From Pestalotiopsis fici W106-1 (Eukaryota > Ascomycota > Sordariomycetes > Amphisphaeriales > Sporocadaceae): a stretch of 64,000 bases of DNA. The notes beneath the pieces are model-generated. The model ran no database searches and had not been told where the DNA came from. It worked only from the letters and a program-made list of their open reading frames with translations. Positions 45,930 to 57,300 of this stretch are shown here, piece by piece. Location: positions 838,643 through 902,642 of the forward strand of contig NW_006917102.1 of assembly GCF_000516985.1 (NCBI RefSeq), in the 5' to 3' direction. Made by a program: the position numbers and the translations under genes. Every line of letters begins with the position of its first letter. Within the stretch, counting starts at the first letter, position 1.

Positions 45930-48681
45930 ATGGACCAATCTCCGCGCGAGCCACAATATGTGCGGGTGAGGGTTGCCAATGCCTGCGATTCCTGCAAGAT
46001 CCGAAAAGGTACGTTGAGCGCAAGAGAGAGAGAAGAAAATGAACCATCCATACAGACTGGCAACCAGCCAGCCTTGGGATACTACACACCCAGAGCCAGG
46101 GAGGGAGACAGAAATTGTTTGCAGCTCCAACCACCATACATGAGCCCACCCCAATAAGAAAAAAAAAAAGTTCCGAAACGCCAGTCAACGACGGGAAGAA
46201 ACAAAAAATCGAACCATTGATGCTAACAAATTCACCAGTCAAATGCGACGGGAAATTGCCCTGCAGCTATTGTACCCGGCACAAAAGGGCGCAAACGTGC
46301 CATTTTACCCCCCAGAAGCGGCGGCGGTTGAACTCTGTGCCCTCCCCGGCATCCGACCAGGAACACCAGCCGAAACGACTGCAGCAGCAGCAGCAACATC
46401 ATTCACATCACAATGACAATGATACCACCACAGCGCCGTCCAGTTCCGCACATTCATCCGCTCCGCCTGATGCTGCCGCAGCCAATCCCTATCATCCCGC
46501 GTCATCCTCAACGCAGTCCCGCGTCGTCGCTACCATTACTCCCGCGCCCACCACGGTCGGCTCGGCGGGATCAGCCCTACGCGACTCATCCGTCGAGGAG
46601 GAAGCAGAAGTGCCCCGAGATGCGCGGCTCTTGTACGACGCACAGGGGAAGCTGAGTAAGCATCCACCACTGCCGCACCAATGATTCCGTTTCCGGTCGA
46701 GTATTGTTGACATGCCTTTATTATTATAGTCTTTATTGGTGACTGCGCCCCGCTTTCTTTCTTTCAGACTGTGAGGCAATTGGTCCTTTCTCGGATCGAC
46801 CCCCATGCCTTTGCACACCACACTGGTCGGGTACCCGTGCTGCAAAACGTGCCACCAAGCCACGCTGTCTCGTCGGGCCGTCAAGAGCCATATGTTGATA
46901 CTGATACGGTTCATTCTATTGTCAACAAGTATCTTGCCGTGGTAGGTACTCCTGGTCTTTGGTCGGACAGACAGGGAGAAGTCGACTGACTGACACAATT
47001 GTATGATCAGACCTCGGGTCTAGTCGACCTATTCGGCAGCGCAAGTCTGGTGGATGACATATCGACCTGGTCGGACCACAAAGGCCATGATGTGCATGCT
47101 GCCGTCAATTATCTTGTCTTGGCCATTGGGCTTCAATCCGTCGATGACTCTTTGGCATCAAGCTATTTTGAGCATGCCAAGGTCCTGGCGCTGGCCACTC
47201 TCGGAAGTGAGCTGAGCGTCGGAACCGTGCAAGCCTTTACACTCATCACCGTTTACATGCTGAGAGCTTGCCAAATCACTGGGGCCTTCCTATTCTTTGG
47301 TAGGTTGCACCTCAAAGTGGCCGGTAGCCTTCTGCTGACTGATTCTTCAGGTATCGCCGTCCGAGCTGTTTATTCCATCGGTGCCCATCGAACAGAGGTT
47401 AACTCGAGGTTTGGGCATGACATTCGAAGACACCGGTAATTGCGACCCCATGCAATCATAGAGTGCGCAGAAACTGATTGATATCCGCAGAGATCGGCTA
47501 TGGAAAAGTGTCAGAATCATCGACTTGTTTCTCAGTATCTCCATGGGACGTCCTCCTGCTACATCGGATGTTGACTGCACGGTACCCTACCGTGAATTGG
47601 ATAGTGAAGGCCATGAGATCTTTGACCTTTTGGATTCATCTGTTCAGGTGCTGCTAATTATAGAAACCATCGTCTTGGAGGTCTTTTCTCGGAAGAAAAT
47701 CTCCTTGCAACTGACCGAAGGCATCTCCCGACAACTACGCAAGTGGTCCAACAGGTGGCTTGCTGAGCTCAAACGTATCGTCGGCACGCCTCCTACCCAA
47801 GAGGATGAGGCTAAAATCGTTGGCGCTTGCCATGTTTTATGCTCATATTACTATGCTGTCATGCTCGTGTCTCGACCATTTCTGATGTACGAAATGTGTA
47901 AGCGATTACCAGAGAGCCCTTCCAAATTCGAGGCTGCCGTCCGTGATAGCGGTAGCTCTGGTCGCTCAAAACTGGCCAATGCATCCATTGACGCAGGTAG
48001 TCTGATGATTGAGTCGGTGGCGGATCTGCTTCAGATTGGCGTTCTCGATGGATGCATGCCTTTAATTGTGTGAGTGCACTCATTATTCCATGAACCATAC
48101 TTTCGCCTGCTAACTGCCGCAGATCATGGCTATTTGCTGCCTCGCTAGTAGTAGGCGTCGGCCTTCTTGGTGACTTTGGCCGCATTCTGGACAAGGATGT
48201 GCGCATGTCCATTGCCGCGCTGGAGCATTTTGCCAAACATGATGCACACGCTCTACAGTACTCCTTGATCATCAAGTCTTTACATATTAGCGCAACAGAA
48301 TACCTCGAACGAAAAGAACGATATGAGAGACTACAGATTTCTGAGAGTTCTTCCCAACTGTTCGGGTTGACACCAAGACAACCGCGCGAGCCATCAAAAG
48401 CGACGCCTCGGCCAAGTCAGGACAACAATTTCCACTCTCCAGCTGCAAATCACAACACTGTTGCTTCGAGCGAGGGCGCCGACACTGTCCGCGATCTCAG
48501 TTCGACATTCTTTGAGGATCTGGATCCGTCCATCTTTCCATTCATACACTCTTCGTCACATACGCCAGAACTTCCTGTGACCAATAGCATGGGGCAAAAC
48601 CAAGATCAAGTATTTGGCGCGCTCAACCTATTCCCGTTGCTAGAGGAAGGCGGGCATATTGACTTGGCACACTACATGTGA
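45930..48681 (+). CDS. Zn2Cys6 fungal transcription factor
   Basis: Seven exons (45930-46008, 46239-46655, 46730-46941, 47011-47299, 47351-47435, 47491-48069, 48123-48681) join to 739 residues. The DNA-binding cluster is C19, C22, C29, C35, C38 and C47 (ACDSCKIRK then KCDGKLPCSYC), split by a 230-bp intron. Then come a basic segment (PQKRRRLN), a Gln/His run, and the fungal middle-homology region starting FIGDCAPLSFFQTVRQLV. The in-frame ATG at 45792 would add 46 residues, so the start is uncertain. It is a nuclear regulator. Its place right after indoleamine dioxygenase suggests control of tryptophan degradation, but such neighbours are not proof. Confidence 0.9.
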
Positions 48682-49465
48682 TGGCCGGGTCTGTGGTGAG
48701 CACTATGTTTAGGTATCATGTGTGAAATATGCCGCAGGTCACGACCAATACTCTGAAGTCTTAGCTGCATAAGATTTTAGGATAGCCCGGAATCAACCAG
48801 GAGTCAAGACAAGACAGCAGTAAACTTTCTGAGGCATAGAAACGACACCATGCGTTCTGCGCCAGCCTCATCATCATTTATCATGACTATGCACATATTT
48901 TCAGCCTCCAACTCGAGATGAAGGATCGTTTTGGGAGGATATAGAGGCTGGCTGTGCCCATACAAGCGTCATGGAAGAGTTGGACTGCGAATCAGGCCAA
49001 GCCGGGCGCTTGGCTGCAATTATCCTTTATGGAAAAGAGTCACCAGCTCAAATCCTGTGCTCTGGAGTCAGAGGCAGAGACAACCAAATCTACGGATATA
49101 GATTGATCCACAAGCAGTTTCAGACTGTTTGGCCTTGATCAATCAAATGTAGATGCCAAATGGATGGCAATGACCGTCCGCTTGACAATTATTCGAAGCG
49201 CTTCGAGCTGTAACTCGGCCAATGGTATCAGGCAACCAGGAGTTATGAATCTAGAAGCCCAGCTTATAAACGTTATGAGCCGATCAAAGTAGACTCATGT
49301 AGTCTTGCTTTGCGCAAGTTGAACCTTGTAGATTGAAATATCAATGTACCGGCAAATCTAAAGAACTAGATGCGCCATCCTCCAAAATGAATCCTTTCTA
49401 GCGCCAGGTATTTCTCTAGCCATTCACCATAACGTGCTTTCTCGTCGCCGAGCTAGCGGCCTCTA
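48682..49465. other. Intergenic region between converging genes
   Basis: The 3' flanks of the regulator and the symporter genes. No gene or repeat is supported. Confidence 0.4.
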
Positions 49466-52061
49466 TCACCGATGACCCCAAGTGCCACCAACAGCTCTCC
49501 AAACGCCTCGCACACCCTTTGCGATTTCATAACGTCCATCATACAATGGGTACACGACAACGGCAAAAAAGGCAAAGAATTGCCAAAAGATGGCAACCGC
49601 AGTCCAGCTAGAGAAGAACGTCTTTGTGAAGATGTAGTCTCTATACAGTGGCATGGGCCACAGCACAAACGTGACGAGCACGATAAAGACGAAGGCAATC
49701 CAAGCGATGCGTTGCCATCGGTGTAGCTCACGCAGTGTTTCCTGGTCAAATGGGTGCTGAATATCGTCTAGACTGACTTGAGTGGACGATGCAGAACCAG
49801 CATGTTTCTCAGCAGTACGAGACAAGGGCGCTTCCGTGTTCGAGTTCAGCTTGGCATCTGGAGTGTCTGCCCCGGCCACACCAAGGACCTTTGAAGTGCT
49901 CGGGGACCTCGTATCTTCTGCGTTCTTTTCGTCCGTCAGCGAGGGGGTTGACTCGGGTGTTGAGGTGTGGATCTGTGCCTCCTCGGCGAGCTCGATGCGC
50001 AAGAACTCGCGCCAGTCAAATTTGTATGGGCCGTACTGCGAGATCAGAACCGAGTATAGAGCAGGTGAAAAGAACGACCCAATGGCGCCATAGAGAGCCG
50101 GGAGACTGGCCTCCGTAGTGGTCATGTTGACTACGCCATACAGTGCCTTTGCACTGCCGAGCCATATTCCAAGCCCGGTGAGGAATCCAAGAATCGGAGA
50201 CACTACTGCTGCAAGTCGCGTCTGGCCAGACCACAAGAGCGTCAATGCCAGTGGGATGATTCCGGGGCAGGCAATGACGGGTCGGAAATAGCCGATCCAG
50301 GTCATGTCCGCGCCTCCGTAATTGAGCGCCAGGGCCACGGCCGTGATGAAGATGGCGTGAATAACCACTGCGATATGGCTGACCTTGACAAGGCGCTTGT
50401 CCTGGTGAGTCAAAACATGTTAGCTTGTCCGTCTTCTGATCGTGTAGAAGATTCCTTTCAGTGCTCGAGCTCTAGCCCACAGATTTAAAGGTGTTTCCCA
50501 GGACAAAGTTTGGGACCGGGAAACCAATTATACACAACATATTTATCAAGGAGGGTGCAAAAAAAGGAAAGAAAAGCACTGCAGGTTTAGTACTTACAGA
50601 AGCCTTGGGATTCCAATAAGTCTTGTAAATGTCAAAGGAAAGAATGCTGCTGACTGCAATCATGGACGAGGACACAGTACTGGTCAGTGCCATGAACAAC
50701 AAAACAAAAAACGCCACGATGCCCTTGTCGCCGATGAGAGCCTTGACCGTGTATGGCATGACGAAGCCGGCATTGACCTGCGCCGAGGTGAACTCTCCGG
50801 GATACGTCGGGAAGATCGGCGTGTTGTGAATTGCTCGCGCTGTCAACCCAATCACCGTGCCCAGTCCCCATGGAATACCGAAAATCGCCACGGCTGCAAT
50901 GTTATAGCCTGGGACGGTGGCGTTGACTTCGGTCGCAAACGACTTTTGCCAGAATGCCGTATCCTGAATACTCTCGTCAGCGAGTCTTTGGGTGTATCAA
51001 GCGTCCAGGGATTCTCACCATCACGACAAGAGCCAGGTTGCCAAACTTGAGAATCAGACCCCAGATGATGGCATCGCGCGACTTCATTGTCAGAAGCGAA
51101 CCCTGGTAGTTGCCAGAGATGTAGTTTTCCGACGCCTGTCTGCATGTTAGTGTCTTGTTCGTCTTATCGCTGCATCATGTTCCCGACTCACCGTCGCCAT
51201 GACCTTGTCGTATAATCCGTACAGTCCACCCACTGCATCATGTGTCAAGATGCTGAGGGTAAAGTATATGATGAGAACCAAGGCCACGAGGGTGTGAAGG
51301 TAGTCGGTCAGGAATGTTGCCTTGAGACCACCAACGGCAGTGTACAGGACCACTGCAATGAGTTGTCAGTCACGACATCTGCATGAGTCTGGGAATGGCA
51401 CGTACCACCGAGGGGAATGAGGATAGTCGCCGCTACAAAGTGCATCCCAGAGACACCATAGATGAGCTGGGAACCAGTCAAGATCATGGATGCACATCCA
51501 AAAACATTATTCACCAGATTGAGCACGATGAAGACAATGTGCCCGACCTTGATTGTAAGTATGAGTTAGCAAAGCTTGCCAGCTTGATCAATATTGTTGC
51601 TTCGTACCTTGCCGTAACGCATTCGTATAATCTCCAAAGATGTGTGCGCATATGGCACTCTGATCTTGGCCAACACGCCCAAAGCTGCCATAAGTGCAAT
51701 CTGAAAGCAGAGCCCAGATCCCCACCACTGATAAAAGGTCAGTCCCAGAGATCTTTGAATTTCTCCGTGAGAGTCTTCTTACCAGTGGTACAGCCAGACC
51801 ATAGCGGTAACACATGGCGGCCGAAAAGACCGTCTCATTGATCCACATCCACGACGAAAAGACGGCCGAGGCCGTGAGCCCGGCGCCGACCGACCGGTTG
51901 GCGACCATGAACATTTCCGATGTGCCAGAGTCCTCGGACAAGTAGGCCTTTTGTATCTTGATGGCGACGAGAATGACGGCGCAAAAGAGCACGCCCAGGC
52001 CAATGAGCAGCCCATAGGCCGTGCCCTGAGGGACGAGCTCCAGTCCGGATACGCTGACCAT
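49466..52061 (-). CDS. Sodium:solute symporter family permease, DUR3-like
   Basis: Seven exons (51783-52061, 51608-51727, 51406-51547, 51192-51352, 51019-51135, 50598-50963, 49466-50401) total 706 residues. The start is the ATG at 52061; the frame upstream has only TTG. The order of helices and motifs matches DUR3-type urea and polyamine transporters: LPQGTAYG-like VPQGTAYGLLIGLGV, SSWMWINETVFSAAMCYRYG, FGIPWGLGTVIGLTAR and ALTSTVSSSMIAVSSILSFD. About 15 helices are expected. A hydrophilic loop of about 90 residues (STPESTPSLTDEKNAED) lies before the last helices and may be regulatory. It probably acts at the plasma membrane; urea is the family's usual but not only substrate. The long last intron (195 bp) still has a good branch site (GCTAAC). 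Confidence 0.9.
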
Positions 52062-52740
52062 GGTGGTGAGCTGGTCTTGCAAAATGGTGGCTTGGTTTTA
52101 GAGAGCTAAGCTTTCACCAAGATTCACCACGGACTGGGCATTGCAAATTCTTTATTGAAATAATCGATTGCGGGATCATAATCCAACGGGTACCCTCACG
52201 AAGAACCCCCCTGCCGGGTCCCCGGTACACTCCTCCCGACAACCCCCCATGTCCACGGCGGGTGCGAAGTCGGGATCAAGTGCGATAAGCCAGTACAGTT
52301 GACGAATAAAGAGTCACGTCACGCCGTATAGGACCCGTATTGCGCAAGGTCAGCCATCGAGTATAACTGCGGTAGACTGGGCCCCCGGCCGGGGGGGACG
52401 GTCTGCTTGGTCCGGCTTCTGGGATGGGGGTCAATGGCGTGCTATAGCTTTGATATGGCGAAGCTTTTACGGTGGGGCAGAGTATCGCAACCCAATCATG
52501 AGCACATGTATAGGTCAGTTTTCTTGCATACGAGTATTGTGTGTTCCGAAAGAAGCGATGGGGCTGCAGGTCTGGGAATGACGTGGGTTTAACCTGCGGG
52601 TCGTTTGATTGATATATTGTTCCAATGTTGCGCTCAGAGTTCTGCTGCTTTGAAATCGGTCGGCTATACTGCTGTTCAGCGCGAGTATTTTCTCTTCCAA
52701 TTATATTGACTAAGGGCTGCCTAATCGATATAAACTCGCA
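52062..52740. promoter_or_regulatory. Divergent promoter region of the symporter and flavin monooxygenase genes
   Basis: 679 bp with C-rich and G-rich runs (CCCCCGGCCGGGGGGG at about 52382-52397, near-palindromic) and a TGCGATAAGC at 52281-52290, which fits the HGATAR site of nitrogen regulators such as AreA. The arrangement suggests shared control. Confidence 0.4.
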
Positions 52741-54231
52741 ATGGCAGAAAATGCGGCAAAAAGCAACGGTGACGGTGCTCCCGTCAAGAAGCAAATGATT
52801 CTGAATGCCTTTGTCATGAATGCACCTGGTCACTTGGCACCAGGGCAATGGCGACACCCACAGAACAAGACCAGTCAATACAAAAAGCTCTCCTTCTGGG
52901 TAGAGCTTGCGCAGCTTCTCGACAAGGCCAACTTTCACGCCATGTTTATCGCCGACACGCTGGGCCCGTACGATGTGTACAAGGGCCCTGCCAATGTCGT
53001 CCCGTCGCTGGCGTCGGGGGCGCAGTTTCCGGTCAATGACCCTCTGTACCTTGTGCCGGCCATGGCCGCAGCCACCAAGAACCTCGTGTTTGGCGTCACG
53101 GCGAGTCTTACGTATGAGAAGCCGTACGCGTTGGCGCGAAGGCTATCTACCGTGGATCATCTCAGCGACGGGCGCCTGGCATGGAACATTGTCACGTCGT
53201 ACCTGGACAGCGCGGCGCGCAATCATGGGCTAAAGGAGCAGATTCCCCACGATGAGCGATATGCCATTGCCCACGAGTACATGGAAGTCTTGTACAAGCT
53301 GTGGGAAGGTAGTTTTAGAGATGACGCCGTCATTGAGGACAGAGAGCGGGGTGTCTACATTGCCGAATACGCCGTACGGCAGATACACCACAAGGGAAAA
53401 TACTTTGATGTTCCAGGTCCGCACTTTTGTGAGCCTTCGCCACAGCGGACTCCATTCCTCTTCCAGGCAGGCGTGTCGGAAGCAGGCAACAACTTTGGCG
53501 GCAAGCATGGCGAAGCTATCTTTATCGGCGGCCAGACATACGAGACCGTACAAAAGACGGTCGCGAGCATCCGGGACGTGGCCAAGCGAGAAGACCGCGA
53601 TCCCAACCACATCAAGGTGGTCCTGGGGATCCAGGTCATTGTGGCCGCGACAGACGAGGAGGCCTATGCAAAGCGCGATGAGCACCTCCAGTACGCCGAC
53701 CGCGAGGGCGCCCTGGCGCTGTTTGGCGGGTGGACCGGCGTCGACCTATCGGGCTACTCGGACGACGAGGACTTTCGCGTAATCGACTCGCCGCGGATCC
53801 AGTCCATTGTGCGTCGCTGGGCCGCGACGGTCCCGGGTACGGACAATCTGCCTTGGACCAAGCAGCGCATTGTCGAGTACCTCAGCGTCGGCGGCTTGCA
53901 GGCCAAGGTCATTGGTAGTCCCCAGACGGTAGCGGATGAGCTCGAGAAGTGGATCGAGTTCTCCGATGTGGACGGCTTCAACCTCGCACATATTACCAAT
54001 CCTGGAACCTTTGAAGACATTATTGAGTTTCTGATTCCCGAGCTACAGCGCCGCGGTGTCTTTAGGACAAGTGTGGAAAAGGAGGGCGCGACTGCGAGAG
54101 AGGCCTACATTGGAACAAAGAGGTTGCCGGAAGATCATCCGGGGAGTCAGTTCAAGTGGCGAGCTGGTGAAAAAATTCCCAAGTATCAAGAGCAAGGACA
54201 GGCGGAAACGGAGGTTGATGCCTCGCATTAG
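52741..54231 (+). CDS. Luciferase-like FMN-dependent monooxygenase (NtaA/DszA type)
   Basis: An intronless protein of 496 residues. It has the bacterial-luciferase barrel: LNAFVMNAPGHLAPGQWRHP at the start, FIADTLGPYDVY, VFGVTASLTYEKPYALARRL, HLSDGRLAWNIVTSY, FQAGVSEAGNNFGGKHGEAIF. These are typical of the nitrilotriacetate and dibenzothiophene-sulfone monooxygenase branch. The family needs reduced FMN from a partner reductase and oxidises amines, sulfones or similar compounds. No reductase gene is visible nearby. The start is clean and the length normal. Its divergent partner is a nitrogen-compound-type permease, so the pair could take up and oxidise a nitrogen-containing solute; this is inference. 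Confidence 0.93.
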   Translation: MAENAAKSNGDGAPVKKQMILNAFVMNAPGHLAPGQWRHPQNKTSQYKKLSFWVELAQLLDKANFHAMFIADTLGPYDVYKGPANVVPSLASGAQFPVNDPLYLVPAMAAATKNLVFGVTASLTYEKPYALARRLSTVDHLSDGRLAWNIVTSYLDSAARNHGLKEQIPHDERYAIAHEYMEVLYKLWEGSFRDDAVIEDRERGVYIAEYAVRQIHHKGKYFDVPGPHFCEPSPQRTPFLFQAGVSEAGNNFGGKHGEAIFIGGQTYETVQKTVASIRDVAKREDRDPNHIKVVLGIQVIVAATDEEAYAKRDEHLQYADREGALALFGGWTGVDLSGYSDDEDFRVIDSPRIQSIVRRWAATVPGTDNLPWTKQRIVEYLSVGGLQAKVIGSPQTVADELEKWIEFSDVDGFNLAHITNPGTFEDIIEFLIPELQRRGVFRTSVEKEGATAREAYIGTKRLPEDHPGSQFKWRAGEKIPKYQEQGQAETEVDASH

Positions 54232-55118
54232 AGTCCATTTTCAATTTCAAAAGACATGTACTTGAACTGTTGCACGGAAGAATGAGTAGTTGATATGATG
54301 CTTCCCATTGAAACGTAGTTAGCTCAACGTGTAAGGTTTGGAAATGTCCAACAACCTTGAACACGAAATCAATAATGATTGATCGCGCTTGGTACACATG
54401 CTGTCATCAATTCTACACGATCGTCGTTGTGCCGCCTGATCCCGACTACGAAACTAAAGATGAGCTTTTTACGTCACATTGGGCTCTCGCTATTATGTCC
54501 AAGTACAAGTTCGAGCGAGTCTCAGAGCTAGGTCTCTTCGAGGCATCGAGTTGATGTTGATCAGAAAGAAGACAAAGAAGCAAGCACGGGCTTCTCCGGG
54601 CCTGAGACTCGAATGCATTGTCCAAGACCGGCTTCTGGTTTGTTGGATCATGTTCCTTGTCTCTTGGTCCAAGAAATCGACCTCGACATCAGTGTCCACC
54701 CTGGCTGGTGAGCAAACTTGCCGCGTCAGGCCCAACACATTCCCTTGCATCGATCAAGTGCATGTTACCCTTGCCAATATTCACAGTGTGCTAAGCACGA
54801 GCTTGTCCGAGCCACCGTCCCGGCAATCCAGTTCAGACGCCCGGGCCGACTTCCAGATTCCGGGCATGGAAACATGGAGAAAAAGCAATACTGAGCCATG
54901 TTTGCTTTCTTGATTTTTCTACAGCTTGTTCATCTAGGGGCCTGGGCTGGCCGAGGCTGCAACTAAAGGATATGCCGGTACATTTCAAGAACAAAAGTTT
55001 GCTGTTTTGTAATCATATCAATTTATACCAGTGCTGGAATTCATGTTGCATTTTCTGTTTAATCTATTAGGTAAATGATCAAGTAAGACTATGGAAGCCA
55101 GCAATTATCTACAACGAA
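54232..55118. other. Intergenic region
   Basis: Between converging 3' ends. An open stretch at 54479-54913 has no domain and no good start, so I do not call it. Confidence 0.4.
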
Positions 55119-56387
55119 TTATGGAGTCCTGGGAGGGGAGTTGAGATAGTGTCGCAACACATCATGCACAACTTCATAGAGCTTAACCCTGCGAGAGAGG
55201 ACGCTGTCCGTTCTCTCGTTGGACAAGTCCTCTTCATATTTCTCCGCCACATTATCCGAGATGAGGTGCAAGTAACCAAAGCGAATCCCATTACGCTTTG
55301 CCGCCAAAGCCATCATGCCAATCTCGGGGTCGACAAAGTCCGCGTCGCTCGGCAGAGAAGCCAGCCAGTCCTTGGTCTCGTGCAGGACGCTGCTCAGGGT
55401 CAAGTGCGTGCCGACAATGGTGGCGGCCTGCCCTGCCGCCGCGACAGACTCGGCGAGCATATTGTCCCACTCGACGATCCGTCCGTGTACGTACGAGCGA
55501 CTCCCCGTGGCCAGCCAGCTGTTGGGCCGGACGCCCTTTTTGATACCACCCAGTTTTCCCTGGTAAATCACCTCGCGAGCGCCACGTTGCGAGGCGAGGT
55601 AATGAACTACTTCGCCGCCGAGGTCTCCCCAGTAACAGAAACGGCATCCGAGAAACGCCACCTGACGCTGGCCAAACGATTGGATTGCCCAGTCGAATGC
55701 GCCGGACGACGTCCACGTGAGGGGCCCAGTCAAGCGCTCCATGCGGTCGATATGACCGAGCACTACAGTGTCGATATTCTTGGGAAAGTCTCGAAGATTG
55801 GTCGAATGCAGTGCGTGGCGGATCTCTGGAATTGTAGACCGCTGATAGAATACTTTGGACGGTGGAGTAAGGACATCTCCAAGTCGCTGGCGAATGCCCA
55901 GATATGTCGAGATAAGCTCGGCATAGTGTTCAATGTGATCCTGTCCCGGGAAGCACTCAATGTAGAGGTGATTGTCAATGACCTGGGCCGCGGGCCGCTG
56001 CCAGTTGAAGGGTTTGCCCTTTTTCTCGCCATCAAAGATGATTGACGGAGGTGATCGATTGTAAAGTCCAATCACTGTGATTCCGTCATAGACTCTTTCG
56101 AGGATTGCTTGGTGGACTTTGATCTCGAGATACCTGGGCAAAGAGTTGCCCATGGTATGATTGTCTACACGGGCTACGCAGCGAGGAGAAGACATGTTGT
56201 TGATTGTTTGTGGATACTGGGTTTGTCGAGTTCCTTCATCTTGACTTTCAAGTGGAAGTCGCAGCTTTTTATCCTCATCATCGTCATAACACGACGGACT
56301 ATTCAGTTTCTCGTTGTACAACCCAGTATTGTCGCCAGTCTCGATACATGAGGTGTTGTGCCTTTGTTGTCGGGGCTCGTAATCCAT
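55119..56387 (-). CDS. Nucleoside-phosphorylase/MTAN superfamily protein
   Basis: A single open frame of 422 residues from the ATG at 56387. ATGs at 56438 and 56195 (MSSPRCVARV) are other possible starts; the last would drop a polar, non-conserved leader and may be the true one. The C-terminal half has the superfamily pattern: GAREVIYQGKLGGIKKGV, NSWLATGSRSYVHGRIVEW, FVDPEIGMMALAAKR and FGYLHLISDN, ending in DLSNER. The central VDPEIG replaces the usual D-x-E-x-A nucleoside site. Members cleave or phosphorolyse nucleosides, though many fungal forms are uncharacterised. The N-terminal half is not recognised. The gene is divergent from the UbiA gene. Confidence 0.75.
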   Translation of the reverse strand: MDYEPRQQRHNTSCIETGDNTGLYNEKLNSPSCYDDDEDKKLRLPLESQDEGTRQTQYPQTINNMSSPRCVARVDNHTMGNSLPRYLEIKVHQAILERVYDGITVIGLYNRSPPSIIFDGEKKGKPFNWQRPAAQVIDNHLYIECFPGQDHIEHYAELISTYLGIRQRLGDVLTPPSKVFYQRSTIPEIRHALHSTNLRDFPKNIDTVVLGHIDRMERLTGPLTWTSSGAFDWAIQSFGQRQVAFLGCRFCYWGDLGGEVVHYLASQRGAREVIYQGKLGGIKKGVRPNSWLATGSRSYVHGRIVEWDNMLAESVAAAGQAATIVGTHLTLSSVLHETKDWLASLPSDADFVDPEIGMMALAAKRNGIRFGYLHLISDNVAEKYEEDLSNERTDSVLSRRVKLYEVVHDVLRHYLNSPPRTP

Positions 56388-57300
56388 GTTGTGTTTTTTC
56401 TGCTTAACAATGCATTGAAGGCTTTCAAACAATACCATTATTCTGAGGAACAAAGAAATGTGTTCGTAGTTTAAGAAAAAGTTATCATTCGAGGCTGAGA
56501 TTCCAGTGCGATAGCAAACAAATTTTGGTCATCTTTGAAGCATGGTACTTTCGTCAGCACTAGAGTTATTCATCGCGGAAAGAGCGAATGGTCCATTCAC
56601 TTGGGGAACTAATCAATGTGGTCTATACAATGAATCACTTTGATCGACATTTCATAGAGCTACAACTTGGCAGGAGAGGGAAACAACAATGCAACCGACT
56701 TTCTGCTTCCCGAGCGCGGTTAACCGAATGGTCTCGGATAGGTCAAGTCGTCACTCAAAGGCGACGCCATGAGCAAGCACAGGGATTTGAAGCCGCGTTA
56801 CCAACGAGTTGCTGACATTCAGAAGCAATATACGTTTTGAAATGGATCGTTGGCATGGCTGATAGCCTCATCACTCAGATCCGTCCCGCCAGTCTGACCT
56901 CAGCAGGTGGACCAATCGGGGCTGTGTCCGTTAATCCGGTAACAGAGGACCAACTGGACGGAACTTTTGGCAGTAACATCTCCCAAATGTGATTCCAACC
57001 AATTTTGTCACGTCAATCTATTGTGGATAAGACTGAACAATGGCTTGTAAAAAGAGGAGTCTTTTGTGATTCACAACGAATTGTGAACAAACAATGCCTT
57101 GGTACACTAATACACTAGTCTTCGTTGTGGCTATTCCGCTACCTATTAAGACAGATCTGCATAACAGAAGGTCTAGAGCATACGGGTATATAAGGAATGA
57201 CTTGAACAACTCCGAGTTTCTGGATTATCCCATACTATATCTCAGATTATTAATGATCAAACAACACTTCTGACAAAGTTCCAGCACAAAGACATACAGA
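56388..57300. promoter_or_regulatory. Divergent region between phosphorylase-like and UbiA genes
   Basis: About 0.9 kb without a convincing gene. It contains the TATA box of the UbiA gene near its right end. Confidence 0.4.
57187..57195 (+). promoter_or_regulatory. TATA box of the UbiA gene
   Basis: TATATAAGG, 106 bp before the ATG at 57301. It is the clearest TATA element in the window. Confidence 0.6.

Noticed and set aside
54479..54913. A 144-codon plus-strand frame after the flavin monooxygenase
   Set aside because: Its first codon is not ATG and its composition looks random.
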